Source of the DNA: Gnetum montanum
Lineage: Eukaryota > Streptophyta > Gnetopsida > Gnetales > Gnetaceae
Assembly: GCA_015680685.1 (NCBI GenBank)
Contig: MNCI01012724.1
Coordinates: forward strand, 1 to 35,648
Direction of reading: 5' to 3'
Length of the DNA stretch: 35,648 bases
The position numbers and the translations under genes are program-made. The notes beneath the pieces are model-generated. The model ran no database searches, had not been told where the DNA came from, and saw only the letters and a list, made by a program, of their open reading frames with translations. Position 1 is the first letter of the stretch. Each line of letters begins with the position of its first letter. Below, in pieces: positions 23,210-34,639 of this stretch.

Positions 23210-24043
23210 TTGACCCTGTATGACTTGCTGATGATATCCCAATCGCATCGTGAAGCCATGGTTCGCATGCTAGCATCCATACCGGTGGACGAAAGCTTGT
23301 CAACAGATGAAGAAGCAATCCATTCGATCATGCTTCCCCCCATTGCTGAACAACCATGGCCTTTCCAACTAACATTCCATGACAAGTTCATTAAGGATGA
23401 CCTAGAAAAGGATCAGGTGACAACAGCACCCATGTTCATCACTATCTGGGTCGGCTAGTATAGGATCCGGAGAGTACACGTAGATGACGGGGCCGCTACC
23501 AATGTCATTTTATTTCCCATAGTGGAAAAACTGGGTTTGATCGACCAGATCAATCCCATGACAATGTCATGCTTGAAGTTGTTTAACGGGGCACAGGTGC
23601 AAGTTAAGGGAACTGTATAGATCAACTTTGTAGCAGGGGAACAATTCCCCACAAATGCAGTGTTCATCGTTGTCGAGGAGATGCCCGGCTTCAACCTAAT
23701 CTTGGGGAGGTCTTGGTTGGCTCAGCTAAGGGCCATATCACCACCCATTCACTAAGATATCCACTTGCCCTATGCAGGATTGGAAGTGATCATCCACGGT
23801 GATAAGATGACTCCTCAAGCTGTCAACAATGTGAAGATGGAACAGGGTTCGGAGATTGAAATCTCTGAAGATCAAACCCCTGTCCCAACAATTGAATAGG
23901 CTGACACAGTGGCCAATGAAAGCTTGACTTGGGCTGAATTACACTTCCAGGGAGCAAATGATAGCGTAGAGGAGTGGTGTAACAAGCCTCCTCGTCCATA
24001 CGCATCGCCAAATCTAAGAATGATCAAGAAGAAACTACGGAAC
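23210..24043 (+). pseudogene. pro: Decayed retropepsin-like protease region (pro)
   Basis: After a Pro-rich linker (about 22600-23200), the frame reads TLYDLLMISQSHREAMVRML at 23212, then VHVDDGAATNVILF at about 23477-23518. The latter is the retropepsin active-site loop with DDG where DSG or DTG is usual. The second hallmark, LILGRSWLAQLR, is at about 23698. In-frame stops occur before the active site (about 23456), at 23618-23620 and at 23753-23755. The protease would cut the Gag-Pol polyprotein. The reading frame runs out by 24043 with no RT domain behind it. Confidence 0.7.
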
Positions 24044-24163
24044 TAACAAACAAACACGTTAGCGTAGCATGTTACATTGGTCCACACTGCTTACTATTAC
24101 ATTATTTACATTCTTTATTATTTCATGTTACATCGTCTACCGTTACGCTTCTTCACTTCAATG

Positions 24164-24405
24164 CCCCAAAATGGCCTTAAACTATCATGGCTCGAAATAA
24201 CCTTAAACTATCACAACCCGAAATGGCCTTAAACTATCGGTGGCCTGAAATGGCCTTAAACTAGTTATAGCCCGCTATGGCCTAAAACTAGTAACTCTGT
24301 TTATTCTTTTCCATGTGTGATGACTCGGCCTGAAATGGCCTTAAACTATTGCCGGCTTGAAACGGCCTTAAACTATCACCGGCCCGCAGTGGCCTAAAAC
24401 GTGTA
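24164..24405. repeat. Tandem array of about eight 26-27-bp units
   Basis: Units resemble CCTGAAATGGCCTTAAACTA plus a short variable end such as TCACCGG. They run from 24164 to about 24405 with one spacer near 24290-24330. The array sits just 3' of the gag-pro frame and 5' of the stop end of the antisense gene. Hypervariable tandem repeats in the 3' untranslated region are known for the Tat/Ogre lineage of Ty3/gypsy elements, which fits this position. Confidence 0.9.
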
Positions 24406-24594
24406 GCCTTTCTGACAAAGCATTTTTCTTCATAAAAAACAAAATTAAAACCTTTCTTTCACAAACAACATTAATTGACTTAAAAATAAAAAAACATTAT
24501 TCTTTATTACCTTTTATTACATCAAAAAATTAGTTCCATAGTTTACAAATCCATCAGGTAAAAGAAAACAAAATCCTTGACCAATATTGCTACA

Positions 24595-27500
24595 CTACAC
24601 ATCCCCCTTGTTACCACCTCTATCTGATTCACCCAACTCCACATTTGCCTCATGAGGATCTTCCTCATGAAGACCTTCTTCGGGTGGACCCTCTTCATGG
24701 GGGTGATCCTCTCTGTGAAGCTCCTCATAGGGATCCTCTTTGTGCTGATCTTAGAATTTGACATGAGGCAAACGTTAGTGTCGCAATCAAAATCACGCGT
24801 AAGAAAAATACAACAGTCACATAGCTTACTTGTGGTGGTCCTGCGTTGGCCACAAAAGGAATTTGTTTTAGGCTGACTGACAGGTGTCACATAATCTCAT
24901 CCTCAGTGAGCTCTACCCAAACACCATCTCCTAGATCAGTTCCAGCCTTGACCTTCCCCTTTTCCACAGGAGTCCACTGAGGCGGCCCAGGGGAAAAGGA
25001 AGGAATAGTGGTCTCCCCACTAGGGAAGGTCATCTTTCTCTTAGGGGAGACACTCACTGTCACTTGTTCCTTGAACTTTTCATATGCTCCAGAAGCACCG
25101 ATGACATTGAGGAATAGCTGGAGGGACCGCTCTTCAACCGCGGAATCTCTATAATGTCAGCGGTAGGTAGCACATTCCTGCTTATACATGTGTTTATGAT
25201 TTTTCGGTGCCTGCCCCCATTCCTAGACCCTCATGTTGTAGTCCTTCCAGTCTTGGTTCTTCTAGGCTAGGAGATCCATTTGCATTCGTTGCTCAATGAG
25301 CTCACGGCTGGCTTGGACTTGTTCCTGATGATCGTCCAATAGCGGGCATAGTTAATCACAACCATCCACCAATTCTTGTCATTGGTATCCCGAGCTTGTA
25401 GAAATTCATTTTGGGACTCAAGGTCTCCCATCATGGTAGCTAGGGTAGTTTTCTCTTTTCCTACTTTCTGTAACCTCTTCCAGAGGTCTTCGTTGACGTT
25501 CTGACTCTCCCATAGAGAACGGGCCGAACGCAATGCACATTTATGCATCTCGTCGTAAACACGGTGTGGCACTTCAGTCACCTTTGGCGAGGGGTTAGGG
25601 GTAGTGTCTACATCGACACGCTCTTTGGGATCCCATTTGAGACGAGATGCTGTAACACGAAGATGACAGTTAGATGCAACAGGATGACATAATGTGATAG
25701 TTTCAACAATTCTTGCATAATAACAGTGACGTACCGATCTCAGGATCGATTTGCTCCAAGCGACCGATCATATCGTTAACAATTCCCTCCATGAAGGTAA
25801 ATTTTTTGGGGGCCTCAGCCCAACGTTGAGTAGGGGTTGTTGACAAAGATGTGCCACTATTATCAGAAGTGCCTACTACGCAAACAAAACACAGTAGATA
25901 AAGGTAAAATTTGAGATGCTAAAATAATTCAAATATCCTATCCAGCAAACCCTCAGGGGTAATAGCAGGAGGGTTTTCCATCAAAGAAAGGTCAAGCAAG
26001 TGGTCAAACTCACCAATGATGAACCGTTCCTCCCTTTCTAGCCCATCCAAAAGGGCCACGGTATCTTCTACGCTCATCTTCCCTTCAAGCATAGGAGCCT
26101 ATGTACTACCCACATTGTCAATAGGGGCCTCCTTTTCCAAAACTAGGGCCCCTTCCCCACTCCGCAAGACTATGACCCCTACTTCAGGGGTCAGTTCCTC
26201 CACATCTTTTCCTCTTCCTGTAGAATGCATCACAGTTAGCAAAACTTTACTCACTTTTCACGAGCGCTACGTGATAATACGACATCTATACGTAGCATAA
26301 TATACATAAACTAATCACACGTTACTCTACTTACCAGCTAGGGGATGACTCCTATGAAACTTAATGCACAGTTTCCTCCCCTCTTCACTAGTTAGGCCAG
26401 GAGAATCCACGGTCGAAAAATGCTTTTCGGCTGAACCGATGAGGCTACTATTTCTGCTGCTAGGCACTTCCCCTTCGATGCACTATCGATGTTAGAAGGG
26501 GGTGCCCCACCCAGCTGTCTCGGCCTTGGAGGACACACGTCACTTAATCCCTAGTCATTATTGAAAGCGACTCCCCGATACCTTCAGGAGGATCTTGGGA
26601 TCAGATGGTGAGGAAGACCTGGCAAATCCATGGCTTGGAGATTTGGTTACAATCTTGCTGCACCCAGACTCCATCCTTGTGAACCACCAAGAATTCGGCA
26701 AAATGCCGCAAACAAGCTATCAAGAAGGCAAAATGCATGTTGAAATGAGACTTAAGCTTCTTGTGAAGCTTGACCATTTTAGCCTGCAAGCCTTCAGCAA
26801 GGTGCTTGGCCTAGTTATATCATGTCCACTCTTTCATAACCTCCCACATGATCCAAGCCTGCTCTATTCCAAGGATTTTTCCTTGGGAGAGTAGCTTAGG
26901 GAAGGCACGAGCACGGAAGAGGAGGTAAATGGTGCCAACAACCTCTAGCTAGATCTTCTCAGCATAGATTCCTTTCGGCTCTTTTTTAGCCCATAGCCAC
27001 TACTCTATGTCCTTCTGATGTTTAGAACCCTTTTTGGATTTCTCTCCCATTGGGAGGCCATTAAAAGAAATGCCAAAAAAGTTAGTGAACAGTTGAGCAT
27101 TAATATCAAAACTTACGCGCATGTTACGCACGCGTGTGTGAAAATGCTCCGCTTGTTCACTGAAGGAGTCAACTAGGGCCAACATTTTAGCTACCAGGAC
27201 ATCAAGGGTTACAACTAGAAATAGCTCCATTAGTCCAGCTTCCGAGAGGTTATTGGTTATGGCAGCTGGGGCAGCTCCGTGGCAAAGCCAACACTGCGCC
27301 TCATTTATATCACCATAGCGGAAGAAGATGGTGGTTGCGTCATGCCCAGAGGCTATCATCGTGACCTCCCACGATTCTTTAACTATAAACATAAAATACA
27401 AAAAATAGGTTAGACAAAACAACAAAACAATAAAATATTAAATACTGTTTTCATCCCATAGGGTCACATAGTTGATTAGCGTAGCATAACTTACCACGTC

Positions 27501-28301
27501 TAAAAGGCAAAGGAAACAGTGGGAAGCTCACTTGCATGTCTTCAATGGTGATGGGATAGTCCAAAGTCCACTCCCTATCTAGCCATCTAGAGTCTCTACA
27601 CTTGACAAAGAATTTGGCATACCGAATAGGGTAGTGTTGGATTTCAAATCCTAGTTGTCCCAGGACACCAGCACACACGTTGCTAATGGAAGTGAATTCC
27701 TTTATGGCTTTTTTGACCATGGATAACATGTATGTATCACCCTAGAGACCATCCACATCGATAAAGAACCTATGACATAGAATACAAAAAACTGTTTACA
27801 TCTAACACAAAATCAGATAGCAGTTAACAAACCATAGCACCTTGACAACACTTACCCATCAGCATAATACACAGTGCTAGGTAGGTTCTAAAAATAGGTG
27901 ATGAGATGATGAGCTATGAACAGTGTGTTGTAGGCATGATAACAATTAAACCTGGGCATCTCCCAGATCCAGGATAAGCACCTCAAACCTTTGATGTGTT
28001 TTTCAATATCCCTCCCACCTACGGCCTCAATTGACCCATCCACCAGAAACATTAAGATGCTCTGCATTGACCCAACCAGCAGCGTTTCCAAAATGGCACA
28101 GGCCGTCTCAGCCAATAGATGTAACCAAACAATTACGTTAAATTTATACAACAAAAATTGTAGGAACTCCCGTGCGCCCGTTCGGAACCAAACCGCCTCT
28201 TCCCCTACATGAGCATGGGGAGGAGGAACGTTGGCCATGGGGACATTTAGACAGCATAGAACGCCCACAATGTCCAGAACGATCAGGAAAGGCTTTAGCA
28301 T
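24595..28301 (-). pseudogene. Spliced antisense gene with FCP1-like (HAD) N-terminus, decayed
   Basis: The minus strand carries at least seven exons: 28301-27856, 27769-27495, 27382-26335 (long and broken), 26217-26014, 25875-25735, 25649-24830, 24744-24595. The six introns (86, 112, 117, 138, 85, 85 bp) are GT-AG with good donors, and phases match at every junction (2,1,1,1,1,0). Residues 5-15 read FLIVLDIVGVL, like the motif I region of plant FCP1-like HAD phosphatases. RTGAREFLQF, KFNVIVW and NTLFIAHH align with the family's RPG..FL, FNVGVWSS and NTLLIDDS, so most catalytic positions beyond the first Asp are lost. Later exons are coiled-coil-like (RELIEQRMQMDLLA) and end in a His/Glu/Pro-rich tail (HEEGPPEEGLHEEDPHEA). 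About ten in-frame stops and one frameshift near 25340 show decay. A further exon may lie near 28440-28395. Whether it belongs to the retroelement or is a captured or adjacent host gene is open. Confidence 0.65.
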
Positions 28302-28468
28302 GACCCTTTACAATAAAACACATTACCATTAGAAAATAGTTTAGACATGCTAGCAATGCCAAAACAAATTGAAAAAGCTCACAAGAATCCGGTACGCAAT
28401 ACCGAGGTTCTCGCTACCTTGACTCCCAGAAAATCGTAGGTTACACTAGAGATGCACTACCAAAATTG

Positions 28469-28720
28469 CCCAAACCCTTGCGATGATGTAAGGTCTATCT
28501 ATGATAACGACGATAAAGGTAATACGACATATTGCCCTAGCGTAACACGCGACCATTACGGGCAAGACAACAGAACCTCGTTTATGCTACGCAAGGGTAC
28601 AACACCTAGACTCCTGACCAGTTACGTGTTGTGTTTGTACAACATTACCCATGATCACCCAAACCCTTGCGATGGTGCAAGGTCTGTCTCTGACAATGGC
28701 GATAGGGGTAATATTACAAA
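28469..28720. repeat. Partial tandem duplication, 189-bp spacing
   Basis: CCCAAACCCTTGCGATG followed by TGCAAGGTCTGTCT-like sequence and GGTAATA occurs at 28469 and again at 28658. The second copy is recognisable for about 60 bp. It lies directly upstream of the antisense gene, where its promoter would be. A regulatory role is inference. Confidence 0.7.
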
Positions 28721-28799
28721 CTCCCGTAGCTTAACTAGCACAGGTAGGTATCGACACCCAGCGCAGCGCACATTTTCGAAACAAATACATATTACATTA

Positions 28800-29665
28800 C
28801 AATGACAGCAAAAATGACCTAATGCATATCACACAAGGAAGGTGAAGAATGACTTATTGGGCAAGTGGAGTAACCTCCTAAGTTTTGACTCGTGCCTTCA
28901 AAATTTACCCTAGACTTTCCTGTACTTCATCGATCCTGGCCAACTTGGCGTGTTTGTGTTCAGTCTTTGGTGCCATTGTTACGCCTGAATAACCTTTAGC
29001 AAATCATTGACATATGCTTTCCTTCTACTTTAGCCTAACTCAACTTTTCTACGCTTGCAGTTTACCTCGAGGAAGAACCATTTACTTATAAGTGTGATGG
29101 TGAAAACTTGCTGTTTTCATATTTGATTAGTGCAACTGACCTCATCTATGAGGCCTCCTCAACGAGGCCTTTTCAATGCAGTGCTTAGGACCTATATATA
29201 CTACCAAGCACTTAGGAATTTTTGTCATTTGCTCATAACACATGGGGAGTTTTTGAATTTTTTAAGAGCCCAAAACTTTCCAACGCCCATAACTTACAAA
29301 CTGTTTGTCCAAATCACTCTATTTTTCAATCTTACACTTACCAGAGGTAATATCTTTACCGTGGGGCCATAAACCTTAAGGTTTCCAATGAAAAAATGAT
29401 GAAAATTTTTGGAAACTTTTCTAACTCCCCTAAAGGGTTAATACCATTAATCATAAATAAACATTAAAATTTTCAATGGTTAACCCCTCCAACAACCTCT
29501 GAGATGAATTATTCATAATAACACATGAAATAAATGATAATTGGATTAATTAAATTAGTCATAATCACAACTTAGACAAGTGTAACTATCCTTAAGAGAT
29601 AAGGTATTCTAATTGTTTTAAGGTTATACAACGATTGCTAATTCATGGTCTTATTATGATTATAG
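28800..29665. other. Junction region between two retroelement remnants
   Basis: No gene is seen. Near 29140-29175 there are AGGCCTC/GAGGCC words like those in U3 of the LTR at 32409, and TATATATA at 29193-29200 could be a promoter. This may be a damaged 5' LTR or leader of the second element. The terminal TGATGAGT is not found here, so it cannot be delimited. Confidence 0.4.
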
Positions 29666-32230
29666 ATGGCTCCCAAATAAAAATGCCTGCAGTAAGGAGA
29701 AACCTTACAACCATGGGAGAAGTAGCCTAGAGCTAGAAGGGGCTAGCAAGAGCAAGGCTAAGAACTACCAAAGGTGTCCCATGCAATGGGACCTCTTCAG
29801 GAGGAGTTGAAAGTGGAATTTTTTCAATAGATTCTAGAGAAATAAGTGCCAACTAAACAATCACAAAGAGGAGAAGTGACTAGACCTGTGCCAAGGCTTG
29901 AGTTCACTTTGACTCAATCCTACCTAGACATCATTCAGTCCTGAGAAGTTCAACGATTTGTTCTTCGAGAGATCAACTTCAAGCCATTTTTGGAGAAGGC
30001 TCTAGAGGATGTCAGGACACAACTATAGACCTCTGCATTGTGGCCAATCATCATGTCCAATGAAGAATGGTACATGTGGGAAACATATCTCTTCTGGAGT
30101 AGCTGAAGGCTAGGGTTTGTTGTAAAAATTAAGGACATTCAAGTGTCCTATTCAGTAGAGGCTATTGTACAAGTACTTGGGTCACCTAACATTGGAATGT
30201 AGTTGGTTGAATTTTCAATAAAAGATGATCTAGAGGCCAAGAGGGAGTGGACCTAGAGATGTTACGAGGTTGACCATAAAGAGTTTGCTGTGCTTACACT
30301 AGCGGAGTGGATTTACTTCAAGCTTGTACCCTATCACCTCGATCCAACGGTGAGGCCAAGTAAAGTGACTACTTTCTCCACCTGAGCATGCATTGCTCTA
30401 AGTTGAAAGTTCCATGTTAACCTTTCACAATTGCTATACTTGGAGATTGAGAATCATTTTAAAGAAAACAAACATGGAAGGAGGACCTTGTCCTTTCCAT
30501 GCCTCATTAGAAAACTTTACAGAAGTGCAAGCATTGTTTGCTACTCTAACGACACTAGCAACATACCATCTATTCCCAGAAATATTTGGGAATGTTGCCA
30601 CTTTCTTGGTGTGGTTGGAGGAAGGTGAAGATGCAAACGTCATGGTGATGTAGCACCATGGGCAAGAGACAGTGGCAGAAGTGGTTTTTGACCATGTAGC
30701 TGAAGCATTGAATGCACCCGTAGCATCTTTACCAGACATATCTATACTTCAAGATGTGTAGATGTCTATAGGCATGGTTAGTAGGAAGTTAGATGCACAA
30801 TAAGTTATTGGAATGACTGGTAGGAATCGGGCAACCGACTATGGACATTTTGAATCTTCTAGAGAACATCACTACAACCTAGTCCAAGCTACTAAATGCA
30901 AGGGTTCAATGCATTGTTTTGGAGGGGCAACTAGAAATGGCCCAAGAGCAAAATCAATGCTTGGTTGTGAAGGTTGCCAAACTTTATGCCTTACTTGTAA
31001 ATCAAGCAATCCTCAGCCTAGAAGTGACACAAGATGAAGCTATCAAATAGCTTCAAGAAAGATTTCAAAAGGCTAAGGAGGAAGTAGTAATGACCATCTT
31101 CAAATAGTTTGTAGTAGAAGTTGAAACATATTCCATCTGAAAGGACTTGAATCAAATGCACTAGGAGAATGAGGCATTGACCATGCAAAATTATCACCTA
31201 CAAAATGTTGATGCCCAAAAAGATCAAATGCAAGGACTCATTCATCAATAGTAGGAGTAGCTTGCCAAGGTAAACTCTGAATTGAGGAAATTGGTCGTAG
31301 AGATCCGCAATCTATTAATGGAGGAGGTATGCACTTTGCGTCAAAAGTTTGTCATCGAGATTGCCACCTGGAAGAATGAAGCACTCAAATTTGAGAAAGT
31401 GAAAAATCACTATAGGGACTAGGTTGGCATGTAAAAAGAAATTAATGAGAAACATATCCAGATGGAAAAGGAAAAAATGAATGAAGTCCTCCAGCAAGTC
31501 TGACAAGGAAGAGAAACATGGTAGCCCATCCTTGATGGGATCAATGCCTATAACAAAGTGAAAATATGCTTAAAGGAGTTGCAAATCGAGAAAATGATAG
31601 AGTACATGGAGTTGGCCAATCTTCGTTATGCAAACCTGGCAATGTTGATTGCTGGATGGCCATGGTCAGAATTGGAAAAGCAAGTGGCTAGCTCATATTT
31701 GCTATATGAGGCTGAGTTCAAACACCACAAAGACACCAAGCAAAAGCTTGAGATTGCAAACTCTAAACTTGCAGTTCTCAGAGGGCGATTCAGAGATCAA
31801 TGATCTATCATTTAGAACCTAGCTAGATGGATGAATGATTACTAGGAGCTAAAGAACATAGTGAGAGTGTTCGACATTGAACACAAACAGTTCACTGCTT
31901 GGTTTGTCAATGCCAAGGAGTTGTTTCCAATGATCTTGTGTCCTTGGGATGTGCCTATTCCAACCCACATTAGGAAAGCTGTGTGGATGGTGCATGATCC
32001 TAGGACTAAGGAGGAGAAAATGAAAGCACTGGTAGATGCTTTGCACCTCTCGCCTGAAGTCGTAGTAGTAGTAGGACAACCATAGCCACCTCAACAACCG
32101 CTAATGCTTAAAGCTCATGAAGGTTCCTCAAAGCCTCAGGAACCACCACTGCCTAGGACCGTTTGATCTTCTCCAACAAGTTTCACAACATCAAAGAATG
32201 TGTTGTTCCCAGTTTTGAAGAGTTGAGTTA
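29666..32230 (+). pseudogene. Decayed internal ORF of a second, non-autonomous LTR element (coiled-coil protein)
   Basis: Starting near an ATG at 29666, one discontinuous plus-strand reading runs through many stops to about 32230. The first part includes QRFVLREINFKPFLEKALED (about 29950) and LAEWIYFKLVPYHLDPTVRP (about 30300). From about 31020 to 31800 it is heptad-like and charged (KVNSELRKLVVEIRNLL; KDTKQKLEIANSKLAVLRG). The end has VNAKELFPMILCPWDVPIP near 31910. No RT, integrase or protease motif is present. It resembles large retrotransposon derivatives (LARD-type) carrying a single unknown ORF. It lies directly before a polypurine tract and 3' LTR, so it is the internal region of that element. 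Confidence 0.55.
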
Positions 32231-32395
32231 TGGTGTTTAATTTTTTGTCCTAAACACCTCCATTTTTTGTAATGTGTTGATCTGTACACTCCATTTTTTG
32301 TCAAGTCAGTCAATTTGTTTTGTTTGAAGAAAAGTTAGTCAATAATCCCATACCTTCCCAATTTTGTAAAGGAACTTGAGGACAAGTTTTCATTT

Positions 32396-32408
32396 AGCTG
32401 TGGGGGTA
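32396..32408 (+). other. Polypurine tract of the second LTR element
   Basis: A GTGGGGGTA-type run directly precedes the TGATGAGT start of the LTR at 32409. It is the expected plus-strand priming site in reverse transcription, and it fixes the downstream LTR as the 3' one. Confidence 0.75.
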
Positions 32409-33365
32409 TGATGAGTTGCGTTAAGTTGGTTGTGTTGATGAGGCCTCATTGATGCGGCATCGTTGACTAGGCCTTGTTGACGAGGCCTAGTCGATGCATC
32501 TTTCCATGCGTTGACGAGGCCTCATTGACATAGTATTGGTTTCCTTGATTTTTAGCTATACATATGTGCTTGCAGCTACATTTATGGTAGAAGTAGAGAT
32601 TGTAGTTGCAGCAGAGCTCTTGCATTTTTTCCATTTGAAAGTTAGAATTTTTTCCCAAGTGCCTGTAGCAGGAGTCATTAAGTGTATGGATCTTTATTCC
32701 AGCATTGTTGTACCTGAGCACGATAGTGTGTGCGGCAATAAAGACAAGCTTTCTAATAAACCTTGTAGCACTATGGATAGATTAGCTATTTCATTTATGC
32801 ATTTAATGTTTTTAATTATTTATTAAATTTTTTCAATTAGTTATTAAATATTTTCTAGTTATTATGTTAATGAGGAAATTAAGTAAGATAGATTACACAC
32901 ATAAGTACGATCACTTTGAGCGTAACATGTATTCGCTTGGTAATCCCAGTAGTGTTATTGCTTGGTTTGCCTAGTAGTGTAGCACTTGGTCACCCAGTAG
33001 TGGATACGTGGATTCATGACATGTACGGAAAGTGGGAATGGATGCTTATGTCAGGGATAGTTAGATGATTAGTTAATTAGTTAAATTAGATTAGTTAATC
33101 AAATTCCCTTTATCCTTTTATCTACATTTCAAGCACCCAACTATAAAAACATAAAATGATAAAAATCAGATGCCTCAGTTACACTTAACCATACCAACGC
33201 ATATCGCAAGTGTAATTGGAAGGACAATGATTGACCTTAAGGCTAGATTCACTTCCTAAAGGACTAGTGCAATGGAAACGATAAAGTTCTTAAAATTTAA
33301 CTGAATCGTGCATGAATGCTTCGTGATTCATATGGTTGGGCGTAGGGGTACCTCACCACTCATCA
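32409..33365 (+). mobile_element. 3' LTR (957 bp), same family as the solo LTR
   Basis: Starts TGATGAGT and ends ACTCATCA, like the solo LTR at 16840-17637, and follows a polypurine tract. Shared blocks include CGCTTGGTAATCCCAGTAGT near 32935 and ATATGGTTGGGCGTAGGGGT near 33330. The 5' 120 bp hold several GTTGACGAGGCCTCATTGA-like short repeats (32430-32530). No intact 5' LTR for this element lies in the window. The next bases are AAAAC, the expected right half of its target duplication. Confidence 0.9.
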
Positions 33366-33745
33366 AAAACTATTTAAAAGATGCATGGAAACATCTAATC
33401 CACTTGTTAGTTCTTGTCCTAAGAAAATGAACCAAATAGAGAACTTAGAGAAAAACATTCTACACTTTGACTATACACCAAAAGAAGATGTTAAACAAGG
33501 AGACATAAGAAGTAAAATAGAAGATAAATAAGAAAATATGTCTAGACCCCCTGAAAAGAAAACACCTTCTAGTTTAGCTAAAGATATGTCTTCAAATGAT
33601 CAAAATGTGATCATCATCAATGTTAAATGTGTTACCAAGTGAAAATCATTAAAGATGATAAATGGAAAACTTATGGTGTATAACTAAAGGAATGTGTGGT
33701 CCATTTTTTGAATGCTTGCCCATGAGTTTAGTTGTGGGGGAGATG
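33366..33745 (+). pseudogene. C-terminal remnant of a third retroelement ORF with polypurine tract
   Basis: Directly after the LTR a frame reads through few stops: KKMNQIENLEKNILHFDY, then SSLAKDMSSNDQNVIIINV near 33590. It ends close to a purine run TTGTGGGGGAGATGAC at about 33733-33747, which resembles a polypurine tract. This suggests that the second element inserted into an older one. The product is not recognised. Confidence 0.35.
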
Positions 33746-34302
33746 ACCCATTTTAAATTAAGAACTAGTGGGTGCATTTTCATTTTTTTGTTTTATAATT
33801 TTTTATCCTTTTCCTATTTCTTCAAAAATTTTCTAATTCTTAATATGTTTTCCATTTCTTGTTATTTTTCTTTTCTTTATAATTTTCTCTTTTATTGAGT
33901 CATTTTATTTATGTTTTATGAATGTCTACTATATCTTTATTAATAAAAATATTGCCAATTGTGACGCAGATGTCAACCCCATGTGTTGGGTCTTTGTCCT
34001 ATGCTATTAAGATGATTGGATAAATAATTGTGTAAAGTAATGAGACCAAATCATCCATCCCTCTATTTCTCTGAATAAAAGGTCTTTATCATGAAAACAA
34101 TATGGTATTTCTTACATAAAACTAAAATTAACTACTAATCATTATGCCTTGAAGAAAGAGGGAAAGACCAAGTGGTAATTGCAAAGGGTGTGACCTCTCT
34201 TCTTAACTTCCTTCTTGTGGTCTATGACTCCTCATCGAATGTACCATCACTCCTATTATTGACCAATAAATAGGAAGCATGTCTTTGCATGATGTGGTTT
34301 CC

Positions 34303-34377
34303 ATGAAAAAAAAAGAAAGAAAGAAAGAAAAAACAAGCTAGAAAAGAGAAAGAAAGAAAAAGAAAAGAAAATAAAAC
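34303..34377. repeat. Purine-rich (GAAA)n low-complexity tract
   Basis: About 75 bp of A and G with a few C, built of GAAA/GAAAA repeats. It lies inside the presumed LTR of the third element. Confidence 0.9.
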
Positions 34378-34639
34378 AAACATTAATGGGAATTCAAAAC
34401 ACACCCCTTAGACATAATAATGGATTAAAAGCACCAGTTATGGTGTTGGAAAGATATGTTACCCATGCTTGAAGACACCCCTATAACTAAGGCCCTATCT
34501 TCCTTCCTTCTTCTCCTTTCTTTTTGTTTTGGAGTAATGTTCATTCTTTGTGGTTGTTGTGGACTCATGATGGTAGGTAGGATTTGGCATCATTTGGTCA
34601 AGAGTGTAGCTAGACTATTGTAGTTTTCTCTCGTAATCC

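Larger units (their letters stand above)
18690..24410 (+). mobile_element. Non-autonomous Ty3/gypsy-like element, gag-pro part
   Basis: A TATA-bearing leader or LTR-like region (about 18690-19760) is followed by decayed gag (20279), a CCHC-like region (about 22400), a retropepsin-like domain (23480-23760) and a tandem-repeat tract (24164-24405). No reverse transcriptase, RNase H or integrase motif is seen after the protease, so any mobility must have depended on another element. I could not define LTR ends, a primer-binding site or a target duplication, so the outer limits are approximate. The element may extend to about 28.9 kb and include the antisense gene. Confidence 0.6.

Noticed and set aside
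27991-28212. Plus-strand 73-residue frame
   Set aside because: It is the complement of the first antisense exon, and only the minus strand shows splice-consistent protein-like sequence.
28801-29000. 3' LTR of the gag-pro element
   Set aside because: No stretch here matches the TATA-bearing leader at 18.7-19.7 kb, and no polypurine tract is clear.
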